Shown: positions 51,752 through 60,352 of the stretch, in pieces
How the letters are laid out: the number at the start of each line of letters is the position of its first letter
How positions within the stretch are numbered: position 1 is the stretch's first letter
NCBI RefSeq assembly: GCF_014822185.1
Contig: NZ_QVLR01000098.1
Coordinates: 62,001-126,000, forward strand
DNA length: 64,000 nucleotides
Direction: 5' to 3'
Origin: Azoarcus sp. Aa7
GTDB lineage: Bacteria; Pseudomonadota; Gammaproteobacteria; Burkholderiales; Rhodocyclaceae
Notes under the pieces: generated by a model
Seen by the model: only the letters and a program-made list of their open reading frames with translations
What the model was told of the DNA's origin: nothing
The model's database searches: none
Position numbers and translations under genes: made by a program

Positions 51752-51885
51752 GACTGTCTCCGTGGATTTCGGTTCATTGAATATCGCCAGTCTAGTGATG
51801 GTTTGGTAGTGAAATTCACCTGAATTGACGCGTGATGAAGTGAATTACCGTATATTCGGGCGGTGTTTACCTCCGGAATAGTGAA
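51752..51885. promoter_or_regulatory. divergent dadA / Lrp-regulator control region with palindromic boxes
   Basis: 134 bases. GTGAAATTCAC at 51809-51819 is a palindrome with 5-bp arms, and the related GTGAATTAC lies at 51840-51848, about 30 bp away, near the Lrp-regulator start. Boxes of this AT-rich type, repeated at helical spacing, are expected of AsnC/Lrp regulators. The regulator and dadA presumably share this region. Confidence 0.55.
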
Positions 51886-52350
51886 ATGCGCGAACTCGAC
51901 CGCATCGACCGCCGCATCCTCGATCTGCTGCAGAAGGACGGCCGGATTTCGATGACCGATCTGGCGGCGAAGATCGGCCTGTCGGCGACGCCCTGCACCG
52001 AGCGCGTGCGGCGCCTGGAGCGCGAGGGCGTGATCACCGGCTACCACGCGCACGTGAATCCGCATGCGCTGGGCAAGAACCTGCTGGTGTTCGTCGAGAT
52101 CAAGCTGTCGGCGAAGTCGGGCGAGGTGTTCGACCGCGTGAAGAAGGAGCTGAGCTTCGTGCCCGAGGTGATGGAGTGCCATCTCGTGTCGGGCGACTTC
52201 GACTACCTCGTGAAGGCGCGCATCACCGAGATGGGCGAATACCGGCGCCTGCTCGGCAACATCCTGCTCAAGCTGCCGTCGGCGGCCGAGTCGCGCAGCT
52301 ACGTGGTGATGGAGGAGCTGAAGGAGACGCTGTACATCGCCGCCGAGTGA
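51886..52350 (+). CDS. dadR: Lrp/AsnC-family regulator, probable regulator of dad genes
   Basis: 154 residues: winged HTH (about 5-60; DGRISMTDLAAKIGLSATPC, RVRRLEREGVITGY) then the AsnC effector-binding RAM domain (about 68-150). Size and divergence from dadAX match the alanine-responsive DadR of pseudomonads and related bacteria. Symbol is assigned by context. Confidence 0.85.
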   Translation: MRELDRIDRRILDLLQKDGRISMTDLAAKIGLSATPCTERVRRLEREGVITGYHAHVNPHALGKNLLVFVEIKLSAKSGEVFDRVKKELSFVPEVMECHLVSGDFDYLVKARITEMGEYRRLLGNILLKLPSAAESRSYVVMEELKETLYIAAE

Positions 52351-52356
52351 GGCGCC

Positions 52357-53085
52357 TCAGATCAGGCCCGGGATTTCGGGACGGAACAGCGAGTCGGCGA
52401 TCGGGGTGTCGTATTCGACCGATTCGATGACCGAGCGGCCGATGTAGCGGCCCATCGCATAGTGGTGTTCGACGGCGGCGTAGAGGCGGCCGTCCGTGGT
52501 GCGGAAATCCTCGTACACGGTGCCGAACACCATCTCGCTGCCGCCCGGGTGGACGAGGATGCCGCGCGAGCGCAGGATGCGCCCGGACTCCGGATCGACT
52601 TCGGCGACCATGCGCAGGTTGTCGCCGAGCGGCATTTCGACGAAGTGCAGGCGCACGTCGCCGAGGCGTTGCTCGCCGCCGTCGCGCAGCTGCTCGCGTG
52701 CGGCGAGCAGGTTCCACGGCAGGGCGACGCGTGCCGCCTGCAGGATCAACGCGCCGCGGAAGGCTTCGCTCATCGGCTTGCTGCTTTGCCAGGCCGCGGG
52801 ACCGTCGATGATGCGGGTCTCTACGCCGGAACGGTAACGGATCTCGATGCGGAAGCGTTCGGCGCCGCGATAGGCGCGCAGCAGCGTGCCCTCGCCGCGG
52901 CTGTGCGAGAGCGTGCGGCCGCGCTGCAGGATGGAGTTCGGCAGCGTGATCGTGCCGTAGGCGCGCTCGATGCGTTCGAGCAGCGGTCCGAGTTCGCCCG
53001 CGCCTGCCGTGCCGGCGAAGGCCAGCACCGCCGCGGCCAGGAGCAGCCGCAGCCAGGACGCAGGGCCGGCGGACCCGCAGCGCAT
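52357..53085 (-). CDS. secreted LolA/LolB-like protein
   Basis: 242 residues with a signal peptide (about 1-28, GTAGAGEL). The mature part has a beta-rich layout with two or more TLPNSILQRGRTL-like strands, RFRIEIRYRSGVETRIIDG and AAWQSSKP, resembling the LolA/outer-membrane lipoprotein-sorting fold that binds lipid acyl groups. Lacks a lipobox. Downstream of the EF-hand gene by 4 bp, so the two are coupled. Function unknown. Confidence 0.65.
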   Translation of the reverse strand: MRCGSAGPASWLRLLLAAAVLAFAGTAGAGELGPLLERIERAYGTITLPNSILQRGRTLSHSRGEGTLLRAYRGAERFRIEIRYRSGVETRIIDGPAAWQSSKPMSEAFRGALILQAARVALPWNLLAAREQLRDGGEQRLGDVRLHFVEMPLGDNLRMVAEVDPESGRILRSRGILVHPGGSEMVFGTVYEDFRTTDGRLYAAVEHHYAMGRYIGRSVIESVEYDTPIADSLFRPEIPGLI

Positions 53086-53089
53086 CGCC

Positions 53090-53419
53090 TTATTCCTTCT
53101 TCCAGCGGTCGTGACCGATGAATTCTTCCCAGTCGAGAAAGCCGTCGCGGTTCTTGTCGTTCTGGTCGAAGTTCTCGCTCTGGTAGGTGAAGCGGCCGGC
53201 GACTTCCTCGCGCGACAGCTTGCCGTCCTTGTCGGTGTCGGCGCTGTCGAAGCGCTCGATGGCCTTCTGGCGCGCGGCGCGGCCGACCTCGCCGAGGTGG
53301 TCGTTGCGGTCGAGCGAGGGGATGCGCGACTGGGCCGTCGCGGTGAGCGGGGTGGCCAGGGGGGCCGCCAGCGCGAGCGCGAGCAGGGTGGCGGCCAGGG
53401 GGTGTGCGGGGGAGTTCAT
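53090..53419 (-). CDS. secreted EF-hand protein
   Basis: 109 residues: signal peptide (about 1-29, TATAQ) and two canonical EF-hand loops, DTDKDGKLSREE at 61-72 and DKNRDGFLDWEE at 88-99, with D/N, D, D, G, E at the calcium positions. Calcium-binding periplasmic protein; partner unknown, but coupled to the LolA-like gene downstream. Confidence 0.88.
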   Translation of the reverse strand: MNSPAHPLAATLLALALAAPLATPLTATAQSRIPSLDRNDHLGEVGRAARQKAIERFDSADTDKDGKLSREEVAGRFTYQSENFDQNDKNRDGFLDWEEFIGHDRWKKE

Positions 53420-53825
53420 GATCGGTTCGATACGGGGGGCGGGGAACGGCGCCGATGCGCGGTGGGCGCCGGGGTGTCGGAAGGATGTTCCGCCAAATCG
53501 CCGGCGCTGGCAATCGCGAACGGGCGAATATCCCCGGCCGGGAAGGCCGGAGGTGTTCCACCCTGTAACAACTGTGCCGTCGGCCGCTTGCGCGCTGTGT
53601 CAAAGCGGATCAATTTTGTGTGGCGATATGGGGGTAATGCGTAGCGAAAATCGCTAAAAAGGCAGCGAAAGTGCGGTAATCCGGAATTGGCCCGGAGTTT
53701 GCGAAGTGCGCCCAGGCCCGCCCACCGGCGCGGCTGTACGCACCGGTTGTCGCCCTTCGGGACGGGGGCGCGGGGGCGGAACGCAAACAGACAAGGCAGC
53801 AAAACCAGAGGCCAAGGAGGAAACA
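53420..53825. promoter_or_regulatory. divergent region upstream of the porin
   Basis: 406 bases between the EF-hand gene (minus) and the porin gene (plus). No convincing coding frame. It must contain both promoters. The porin has a strong ribosome site AAGGAGG 6 nt before its ATG. The stretch at 53640-53680 has repeated GCGAAA units (GCGAAAATCGC, GCGAAAGTGC). Confidence 0.5.
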
Positions 53826-55004
53826 ATGACTATTCGTGCGAAATCGGGTGTGTTGGGGCGGACGGCGGTCGCGGGCGCACTGTGCGCGCTGGGGTTGGGG
53901 CAGGCCCACGCGGTGAGCTTCTCGCAGGGCGACTCGACGATCGACATCAACGGCACGATCAACGGCTTCTATTCGAGCCGCACGCAGGAGGTGGACGGGG
54001 TCAAGACGCGCGAATCGGCGCTGACCAACGGCCTGCTGCCGGGCTGGATCAATTTCGTGTTCACGACCAAGGTCGAGGGGCTGGACATCAAGGCGCATGT
54101 CGGCTTCGCGCCCGGCATCAACGACAAGTCGGACGTCGTCGGCCTGCCCACGAACCCGGGCTGCGGCGGTGCGAGCGGCTGTGACAGCCCCTTCTCGCAG
54201 ATCGACACGCGCAACCTGTACTTCCAGTTCGGCGCGCCGGACTGGGGCACCGTGAAGCTGGGCCGCGACATCGGCCTGTTCGGCCAGAAGATCATCCTGT
54301 CCGACATGACGCTGCTGGGCCTGGGCGGCAACAGCTACGCGGCGACGCCGTTCAACACCACCTTCGGCATGATCGGCCACGGCTACATGTACACCGGTTT
54401 CCAGCCGCAGATCACCTACACGACGCCGACGATGGGCGGCTTCTCGGCCTCGGCAGGCATCTTCGATCCGAACAGGTTCGCCGGCGACGAGACCAAGGAT
54501 CCGGGCTTCCAGGCGATGCTGAACTACGACTGGAAGGCGGGCGCGAGCACGACCGGTTCGCTGTGGGCCGGCTACGTCCACCAGGGCACGAGCGGCGACG
54601 GCAGCTTCGACGCGAACGGTTACGAGCTCGGCGCGAAGATCGGCATCGGCAACTTCGAGGCGGTGGCCTACGGCTTCGACGCGAAGGGGCTGGGGCTGTC
54701 GACGGTCGGCGCGCTGTACTTCTCGCCTTTCGAGAAGACCACGGGCAAGGGCTACTTCGTGCAGGGTACGTACAAGTTCGGCAAGACCAAGGTCGGCCTG
54801 AACTACGGCGAGAACCGCGACAGCAGCGGGCTGCTGAGCGAAACCAACAAGTTCCGCTCGGCGACCCTCGGCGTGTACCACAGCCTGAACAAGTACATCA
54901 CGCTGGTGGCCGAGTACAACCGCGAGAAGGGCTCCGGGGCGGATATCTTCCCGGGCGACCTGAAGACCCGCACGATCTCGCTGGGCGGCATCCTGTTCTT
55001 CTGA
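53826..55004 (+). CDS. outer-membrane porin
   Basis: 392 residues from ATG with AAGGAGG upstream. Signal peptide (about 1-29, GQAHAVSF) then DSTIDINGTINGFYSSRTQE, RNLYFQFGAPDWGTVKLGRD and a final Phe-Phe (ILFF), all typical of 16-stranded trimeric general porins of betaproteobacteria. A Cys pair (GCGGASGCDS) lies in loop 2 or 3. No specific solute can be assigned. Confidence 0.88.
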   Translation: MTIRAKSGVLGRTAVAGALCALGLGQAHAVSFSQGDSTIDINGTINGFYSSRTQEVDGVKTRESALTNGLLPGWINFVFTTKVEGLDIKAHVGFAPGINDKSDVVGLPTNPGCGGASGCDSPFSQIDTRNLYFQFGAPDWGTVKLGRDIGLFGQKIILSDMTLLGLGGNSYAATPFNTTFGMIGHGYMYTGFQPQITYTTPTMGGFSASAGIFDPNRFAGDETKDPGFQAMLNYDWKAGASTTGSLWAGYVHQGTSGDGSFDANGYELGAKIGIGNFEAVAYGFDAKGLGLSTVGALYFSPFEKTTGKGYFVQGTYKFGKTKVGLNYGENRDSSGLLSETNKFRSATLGVYHSLNKYITLVAEYNREKGSGADIFPGDLKTRTISLGGILFF

Positions 55005-55018
55005 GCGTCACGTGTCAG

Positions 55019-55040
55019 CCCCGGCATCATGATGCCGGGG
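55019..55040 (+). terminator. palindromic hairpin after the porin gene
   Basis: A perfect palindrome CCCCGGCATC-ATGATGCCGGGG (55019-55040), 14 bp after the porin stop, followed by GCTT. Likely intrinsic terminator although the T tract is weak. Confidence 0.55.
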
Positions 55041-55091
55041 GCTTGGCCCGGGGCGTTCCCGGGCCGGAGGCGGGGATGGCGGGAATCCCGA

Positions 55092-55129
55092 TATAATCGG
55101 ACGCGCGTCGCGTCGACGGCGCGTCCGAT
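55092..55129 (+). promoter_or_regulatory. torR promoter-like -10 box with leader hairpin
   Basis: TATAAT at 55092-55097 is followed by an 11-bp perfect hairpin with arms ATCGGACGCGC (55096-55106) and GCGCGTCCGAT (55119-55129) and a 12-nt loop containing GTCGAC. The hairpin covers the end of the -10 box and the start of the leader, 34 bp before torR. It may be a promoter with an overlapping operator, or a terminator-like leader; no -35 box is obvious. Confidence 0.45.
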
Positions 55130-55162
55130 GCTTCGTCCATCCTTACAGTTGCCCCGCCGACC

Positions 55163-55882
55163 TTGATCGAGAATCGACCCGTCAGACTCCTTGTCGTCGA
55201 TGACGATCCGGTGACCCGTGCCCGGCTCGAGGCGTATTTCTCGAACGAGGGCTACGAGGTGCTGGCCGCGTCGAACGGCGAGGACATGTGGCGCACCCTT
55301 CACAGCGAGCCCATCGACGTCGTGCTGCTCGACGTCGGCCTGCCGGGCAAGGACGGGCTGGAGCTGGCGCGGGAGCTGCGTGTCCACGACGAGCGCCTGG
55401 GCATCATCCTCGTGACCGGGCGCAGCGACGACATCGACAAGATCGTCGGCCTCGAATCGGGCGCCGACGACTACGTCACCAAGCCCTTCAATTCGCGCGA
55501 ACTGCTCGCGCGCGTGAAGATCGTCCTGCGCGGCAACCGCAACCGGCCTGCGACGCAGGAATCCAATGCCTACCGCTTCGGCCGCTGGACGCTGGACATC
55601 GGCCATCGGCGCCTGGTCGCGAGCGACGGCAGCCGGGAAAGCCTGACCCGCGGCGAGTTCGAGTTGCTGGCGAGCTTGCTGCGCCGGCCGGGCGTGGTGC
55701 TGAGCCGCGACCGCCTGATGCAGACCGTGAGCCACCGCGCCTGGGATCCCAACGACCGGACGATCGACGTGCTGATCTCGCGCCTGCGCGAGAAACTCGA
55801 GGACGATCCGAAGACGCCCGAGCTGATCGTGACCGTGCGTGGCGAGGGTTACCTGTTCGCGGGCGACGTCACGTCCGCTTAG
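55163..55882 (+). CDS. torR: TorR-type response regulator
   Basis: 239 residues from TTG at 55163. OmpR/TorR-type: receiver with phospho-acceptor Asp57 (LLDVGLPGKDG), acidic pocket VVDDDPV and Lys108 (VTKPFN), then a winged-helix DNA-binding domain (about 135-235). It converges on the hybrid kinase gene with a 4-bp overlap at the stops. Together with torS, torT and torA nearby it is the likely activator of the N-oxide reductase genes. No strong ribosome site is visible before this TTG; other starts within the receiver would truncate it. Confidence 0.9.
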   Translation: MIENRPVRLLVVDDDPVTRARLEAYFSNEGYEVLAASNGEDMWRTLHSEPIDVVLLDVGLPGKDGLELARELRVHDERLGIILVTGRSDDIDKIVGLESGADDYVTKPFNSRELLARVKIVLRGNRNRPATQESNAYRFGRWTLDIGHRRLVASDGSRESLTRGEFELLASLLRRPGVVLSRDRLMQTVSHRAWDPNDRTIDVLISRLREKLEDDPKTPELIVTVRGEGYLFAGDVTSA

Positions 55883-58830
55883 TCGGCCGCGTCCTCACCT
55901 CGCGCGGCGAGCCACTCGTCGAGCGCCGCGCAGGCCTGCCGGCAGTCCTCGCTCAGGGTTTCGATCATCGGCGGTAGCGCCGTCCCGTCCGTCGCGGGGT
56001 CCGTTGCGGCGGTCTCCAGGCGGCGCGTTGCCGCCATCACCCGCAGGAAACCCAGATTGCCGGCGGCGCTGCGCAGGCGGTGTGCGCGCTTGCCGAGTGC
56101 CTGCCGGTCCGGCGTGGCGAGATGGCCTTCGAGTTCGATCAGTGCCGTGTCGGCGTCCGCGCGGAAGAGGGGGAGCAGCCGCGCGAGCGTCGCCGCGCCC
56201 AGGCTGTCGAGTTCCCCGGCGAGGTAGTCTTCGTCGAGCACCGGTTCGCCGGATTCGCTGGTCTCGGCTTCGCCGGGGGCGGGTGCCTGGGCGGGGCTGC
56301 CGGCCGTTGCCGCGGCGAGGGCGCGGGCGAGTTGCGCGCGGTCGAAGGGTTTGCTGAGGAAGCGCGCCATGCCGGCGTCGACGTAGCGTGCGGCGGCATC
56401 GGCGGACACGTGCGCCGACATCGCGATGACCGGCACGGCCGCCCAGCGGCCGCCGTCGAGTGCCCGGATGTCGCGCGCCACCTCGACGCCGGATGCGCCC
56501 GGCAGGCTGATGTCCATCAGCACGGCGTCGATCGGCTCGCGGCGCCGGCCCAGCAGCGCGATGGCCTCCTCGCCGTCGCCGGCGACGAGCGGGCGGTGGC
56601 CGAGCGATTCGAGATAGCGCACGCAGACGATGCGGTTGATCTCGTCGTCTTCGACCAGCAGGACGTCGAGCGGGCGCTGCCCGACATCGGGGCGTGCGTC
56701 GGCGGTCTGCTGCGGCAGCGCGTCGGCCAGTTCGAAGGCGATGTCGAAACCGACCTGCGTTCCCTGTCCGGGGACGCTTTCCAGTCCGATGTGGCCGCCC
56801 ATCAGTTCGGCGAGCCGCTGGCAGATCGCCAGCCCGAGGCCGGTGCCGCCGGGGCGGTGGTGCCGGGCGTCCTCGACCTGCACGAAGGGTTTGAAGACTT
56901 CGGTGCATTGCTCGGGCGGGATGCCGATGCCCGTGTCGGTGACGGTGAAATGCAGCCGCGCAGTTCCGTCCGCTGCGGCGGGATCGGCGCGTACGGCTAC
57001 GGTCACCGAACCCTCGTCGGTGAACTTGATCGCGTTGCCGATGACGTTGAGCAGGATCTGGTTGAGCTTGCGCCGGTCGCCGACGAGGATGTCGGGCACG
57101 TCGGGGGCGATGTCGCGCACCAGTGCGATGCCCTTGGCGCGTGCCGCGACGCCTTGTAGTGCGAGCATGTTGTCGATGGTGTCGCGCAGCGCGAAGGGGA
57201 GGTGCTCGAAGTCGAGCTTGCCGGCCTCCAGGCGCGAGAAGCTCAGCATGTCCTCGAGGATCTCCAGCAGCGTCGCGTTGGCGTAGCCGATCATGCGCAC
57301 GTATTCCTGCTGGCGCGCGTCGAGCCCGGTGTCGCGCAGCAGCTGCACGCTGCCGCTGACGCCGGAGAGCGGCGTGCGCAACTCGTGGCTGAGGGTCGCG
57401 AGGAACACGTTCTTCGCGCGGTTGGCTTCTTCCGCCTCGCGTCGCGCGACCGCGTGCTCCGCGACCTCGCGTTCGAGCAGCGTGTTGCTCTGCTGCAGCT
57501 GTTCGGTACGCGCGGCGACCAGATCCTCCAGTTCGTGCTGGTGGCGCAGCAGTTCGCCTTCCAGGCGCACGCGCTCGCGCGCGTTGTCGCGGAACTGTTC
57601 GAGTGCGCGGGCGAGGGGGGTGAGCGGATCGTTGCCGGTGGCGGGGATGGCGACGTCGAGCTTGCCGCTCGCGAGCGCGCGCACCGTGGCTTCCATGCCC
57701 TGCAGGCGGCCGAGGACGTGGTAGCGGAACAGCACCCACAGGGTTGCCATGAGGGCGAAGAACAGGATTGCGCCGACCGCGAGGAAGCCGACGATGCCGC
57801 GTTCGACGGCGCGCTTCGACTGGTCGCCGGCGAGGTCGATCGCTGCGCGTGCGGCGACCACCATGGCCCCCGCCTGCTCGGTGAGCCGTGCCGCCTGCGC
57901 GGCCCCGTCGTCGCGCAGCTGCCGGAAGCTGCGCAGCAGCTCCAGGCGCTCGAGGCGGGTCGCGAACAGGCCGTCCGCCGCCGTCGCGGTCGCGAGCACG
58001 GCGTAATGTGCGGCGCCGCTCGCCTTGCGGCCGGGGTCGATGATGTCGTCCAGGCGGCGGCGCAGGATCTCGCGGTTGCCGTCGAAGCTCGCCTGCAGCG
58101 CCGCGAGCGCATCGGGGGCGTCCTCGCGTTCGAGGCGTTCGAACAGGGTCTTGAGGTTGAAGCAGGCGAGCTGGAACTCGGCCATGCGCTCCATGCGGTC
58201 GAAGTTCACCTCGACCAGGCGATCCAGCGATTCGAACACGCGTTCCCTGGGCGGGTTGCGTTCGATCAGCGGGTAGAGGCTGGAGATCGTCGCCGTCGTC
58301 GAGGTCGAGGCGTTCGCCGCGAGCGACTCCGACAGCATCACCAGCGCCAGCATGGCCTGCTGCTGGGTGGCGAAGAGCTCGCGTTCTCGCTGGTCGAGCG
58401 CGAGGCGGCGGCGCACTGCGTCGGCCTGGCGGGCGAGGTTCGCCGCGATCGCATCGAGCGTGGACGCGACGACAGTGCCGAGGCCAGGTTCGAAGCGCCG
58501 CTGCTCCAGCCTCTGCAGCAGGCCGCGCAGCTCGGCGAGTTGCTCGCCCGAAGTCCGCTGCAGGCGATCGACCTCCTCGGGCGATTCGGCGCGGCCCAGC
58601 CGGTCGACGACCGCGCCGACGCGCATGTTGAGGCGCGCCACCGCCTGCACTGCGTCCATCGCCGGGACCGCGTCGTCGATGATCGCGCGCTGCGTCGCGA
58701 CGACCTGCTGGAAGCTGAACCACGCGATCGCGGCGACCGCGAGCGTGAGCAGCGCGGCCGCGCCCAGCACGAGGACGAGCTTGCCGATCAGGCCGAGGCG
58801 CGCATCGAGGCGTGCGATCCAGGCTTTCAT
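55879..58830 (-). CDS. torS: TorS-type hybrid sensor histidine kinase
   Basis: 983 residues. N-terminal transmembrane helix (about 17-39), a helical periplasmic sensor (about 40-343) and second transmembrane helix (about 345-368), then HAMP. Kinase core with His482 in LSHELRTP, N box NAIKF, G boxes DTGIGIP and GGTGLGLAI; receiver with Asp773 (VLMDISLPG); Hpt with His917 (KRAHRLRSAAGNLGF). So His-Asp-His-Asp relay to TorR, as in E. coli TorS. The four-domain order and the linked torR, torT, torA genes fix the name. Overlaps torR at its 3' end. Confidence 0.93.
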   Translation of the reverse strand: MKAWIARLDARLGLIGKLVLVLGAAALLTLAVAAIAWFSFQQVVATQRAIIDDAVPAMDAVQAVARLNMRVGAVVDRLGRAESPEEVDRLQRTSGEQLAELRGLLQRLEQRRFEPGLGTVVASTLDAIAANLARQADAVRRRLALDQRERELFATQQQAMLALVMLSESLAANASTSTTATISSLYPLIERNPPRERVFESLDRLVEVNFDRMERMAEFQLACFNLKTLFERLEREDAPDALAALQASFDGNREILRRRLDDIIDPGRKASGAAHYAVLATATAADGLFATRLERLELLRSFRQLRDDGAAQAARLTEQAGAMVVAARAAIDLAGDQSKRAVERGIVGFLAVGAILFFALMATLWVLFRYHVLGRLQGMEATVRALASGKLDVAIPATGNDPLTPLARALEQFRDNARERVRLEGELLRHQHELEDLVAARTEQLQQSNTLLEREVAEHAVARREAEEANRAKNVFLATLSHELRTPLSGVSGSVQLLRDTGLDARQQEYVRMIGYANATLLEILEDMLSFSRLEAGKLDFEHLPFALRDTIDNMLALQGVAARAKGIALVRDIAPDVPDILVGDRRKLNQILLNVIGNAIKFTDEGSVTVAVRADPAAADGTARLHFTVTDTGIGIPPEQCTEVFKPFVQVEDARHHRPGGTGLGLAICQRLAELMGGHIGLESVPGQGTQVGFDIAFELADALPQQTADARPDVGQRPLDVLLVEDDEINRIVCVRYLESLGHRPLVAGDGEEAIALLGRRREPIDAVLMDISLPGASGVEVARDIRALDGGRWAAVPVIAMSAHVSADAAARYVDAGMARFLSKPFDRAQLARALAAATAGSPAQAPAPGEAETSESGEPVLDEDYLAGELDSLGAATLARLLPLFRADADTALIELEGHLATPDRQALGKRAHRLRSAAGNLGFLRVMAATRRLETAATDPATDGTALPPMIETLSEDCRQACAALDEWLAARGEDAAD

Positions 58831-59182
58831 CTATGGTGTGCGTCCGGTCGAAGCGGGGCTGGCGGGACGCAGGAAAGTCGCGCGGAAATGATTTTGTCCC
58901 CGCGTTGCGATTGGAATACCATTTTGCGCGCAAGGCGCGGACTCAGGCAACGCGGGTAGGCCTGCCGCATGCACAGCACCATCAGTAAGCGATCTGCGGG
59001 TCGTGTTCGTCGATGCGTGGATTCGTAGGGCGGATGAGCCGAAGGCGTTATTCGCCGAATGGGGTGCATCGATCGCCCGATGCATACGGCGGAAGGCGCT
59101 GTGCTTTTCCGCCCTACGTTTGTGCCATCCGGCGGCGGCAGTCGTGCTGCCGGCGCAGCTGACCTCTTTCGAGAAATCATCC
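58831..59182. promoter_or_regulatory. torS/torT divergent region carrying a palindromic repeat
   Basis: 352 bases with no gene. The torT gene proper starts at 59183; an in-frame upstream extension (59003) codes a non-signal sequence. The central part is occupied by the repeat at 59024-59118. Promoters for both flanking genes must lie on the remaining 190 and 64 bp. Confidence 0.5.
59024..59118. repeat. palindromic interspersed repeat element
   Basis: 95-bp element with complementary ends CGTAGGGCGGA (59024-59034) and TCCGCCCTACG (59108-59118). Inner inverted repeats include TGCATCG / CGATGCA (about 59066-59085). The GTAGGGCGGATgAgCCgaAGGCGTTAT-type end is a common mobile-like palindrome in proteobacterial intergenic regions. 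A half copy (CGTAGGGCGGGATGA) recurs at 60279-60293 after torT. Confidence 0.7.
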
Positions 59183-60262
59183 ATGCGGCGTTTCCCTGTC
59201 GTCATCGCGAGCGCCCTGCTGGGTCTGGCCGGCGGAGCTCCCGCTGCCGCGCCGGCGCAGCGCGAGATCACGCGCTGGGAGGCGCCCTACGACTATTCGC
59301 AGCCCGGCGTCGCGGCGCCTTACGTGCCGGCAAAGCCGGCGACGCGGCGCTGGATGCTGTGCGCGGCCTTCCCGCACATCAAGGACGCCTACTGGTTGGG
59401 CGTGAATTACGGCATGGTCGACGAGGCGCGGCGGCTCGGGGTGCAGTTGCGCCTCGTCGAGGCCGGCGGCTATCCGAACCTGCAGATCCAGCGCGAGCAG
59501 TTCAAGGCCTGCGGCAGCGATCCGGCGGTCGATGCGGTGATTCTCGGCACGGTGTCCTTCGACGGCCTCACCGACGCGATCGGCGAGGTCGCGCGTCGCG
59601 TCCCGGTGCTCGCTACGGTCAATGACATTGCCAGTGAAGGGATCGCGGCGAAGGTCGGCGTGTCGTGGTACGAGATGGGGCGGCTGGCCGGCGAGTACCT
59701 CGTGCGGCGCCACCCGGGGCGCGGCGACGAGATCCCGGTCGCGTGGTTTCCCGGGCCGCAGGGCGCGGGCTGGGTGCCCTTCGTCGATCGTGGCTTTCGC
59801 GAGGCGATCGCGGACAGCCGCATCGCCATCCGTGCGACGGCGTGGGGCGACACCGCGAAGTCGATCCAGCGCAACCTCGTGCAGGGCACGCTCGATCAGC
59901 ACCCGGAGGTGCGCTACGTGGTCGGCAATGCGCTGATGGCCGAGGCGGCGATCAGCGTGCTGCGCGAACGGGGTCTGCAGGAGCGCATCGGCATCGTCGC
60001 GACCTACTTCACGCCGGCGGTGTACCGCGGCATCCTGCGCGGCCGCATCCTCGCGGCACCTTCGGACGCGCCGGTGCTGCAGGGGCGGTTGTCGGTCGGT
60101 CAGGCGGTGGATCTCCTCGAAGGGCGGGCGGTCGCTCGGCATGTCGGCCCGCGCGTGCAGGTCGTCGACCGCGCCGCGCTGAAGCGCATCGAACTCGACG
60201 ATTCGCTGGCGCCGAGCACCTTCCTGCCGCAGTTCCGCTACCCGGCGGCGTCGAAGCGGTAA
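59183..60262 (+). CDS. torT: TorT-type periplasmic N-oxide-sensing binding protein
   Basis: 359 residues from ATG giving MRRFPVVIASALLGLAGGAP, a signal peptide. The mature domain is a type 1 periplasmic binding fold (RRWMLCAAFPHIKDAYWLGV, NLVQGTLDQHPEVRYVVGNA). TorT binds TMAO and activates TorS at the periplasmic face. Located between torS and torA; end converges on torA. Confidence 0.88.
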   Translation: MRRFPVVIASALLGLAGGAPAAAPAQREITRWEAPYDYSQPGVAAPYVPAKPATRRWMLCAAFPHIKDAYWLGVNYGMVDEARRLGVQLRLVEAGGYPNLQIQREQFKACGSDPAVDAVILGTVSFDGLTDAIGEVARRVPVLATVNDIASEGIAAKVGVSWYEMGRLAGEYLVRRHPGRGDEIPVAWFPGPQGAGWVPFVDRGFREAIADSRIAIRATAWGDTAKSIQRNLVQGTLDQHPEVRYVVGNALMAEAAISVLRERGLQERIGIVATYFTPAVYRGILRGRILAAPSDAPVLQGRLSVGQAVDLLEGRAVARHVGPRVQVVDRAALKRIELDDSLAPSTFLPQFRYPAASKR

Positions 60263-60297
60263 AGCCTGGAACTCGGGCCGTAGGGCGGGATGAAAAC

Positions 60298-60347
60298 GCC
60301 CGGCTCGTGGCCGGGCTTCGCGGGGAAGACGCCCCGGTCGGGGCGTC
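60298..60347. terminator. tandem hairpins between convergent torT and torA
   Basis: Two GC-rich hairpins: GCCCGGC-TCGTG-GCCGGGC at 60298-60316 and the perfect GACGCCCC-GGTC-GGGGCGTC at 60328-60347. They lie between the stop of torT and the stop of torA (60353), so they may terminate both. T tracts are weak. Confidence 0.55.
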
Positions 60348-60352
60348 GCCGT

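Noticed and set aside
55895-58933. Minus-strand frame of 1012 codons over torS
   Set aside because: Runs in another frame over a clear hybrid kinase with H, D and Hpt residues; product is low-complexity Arg-rich.
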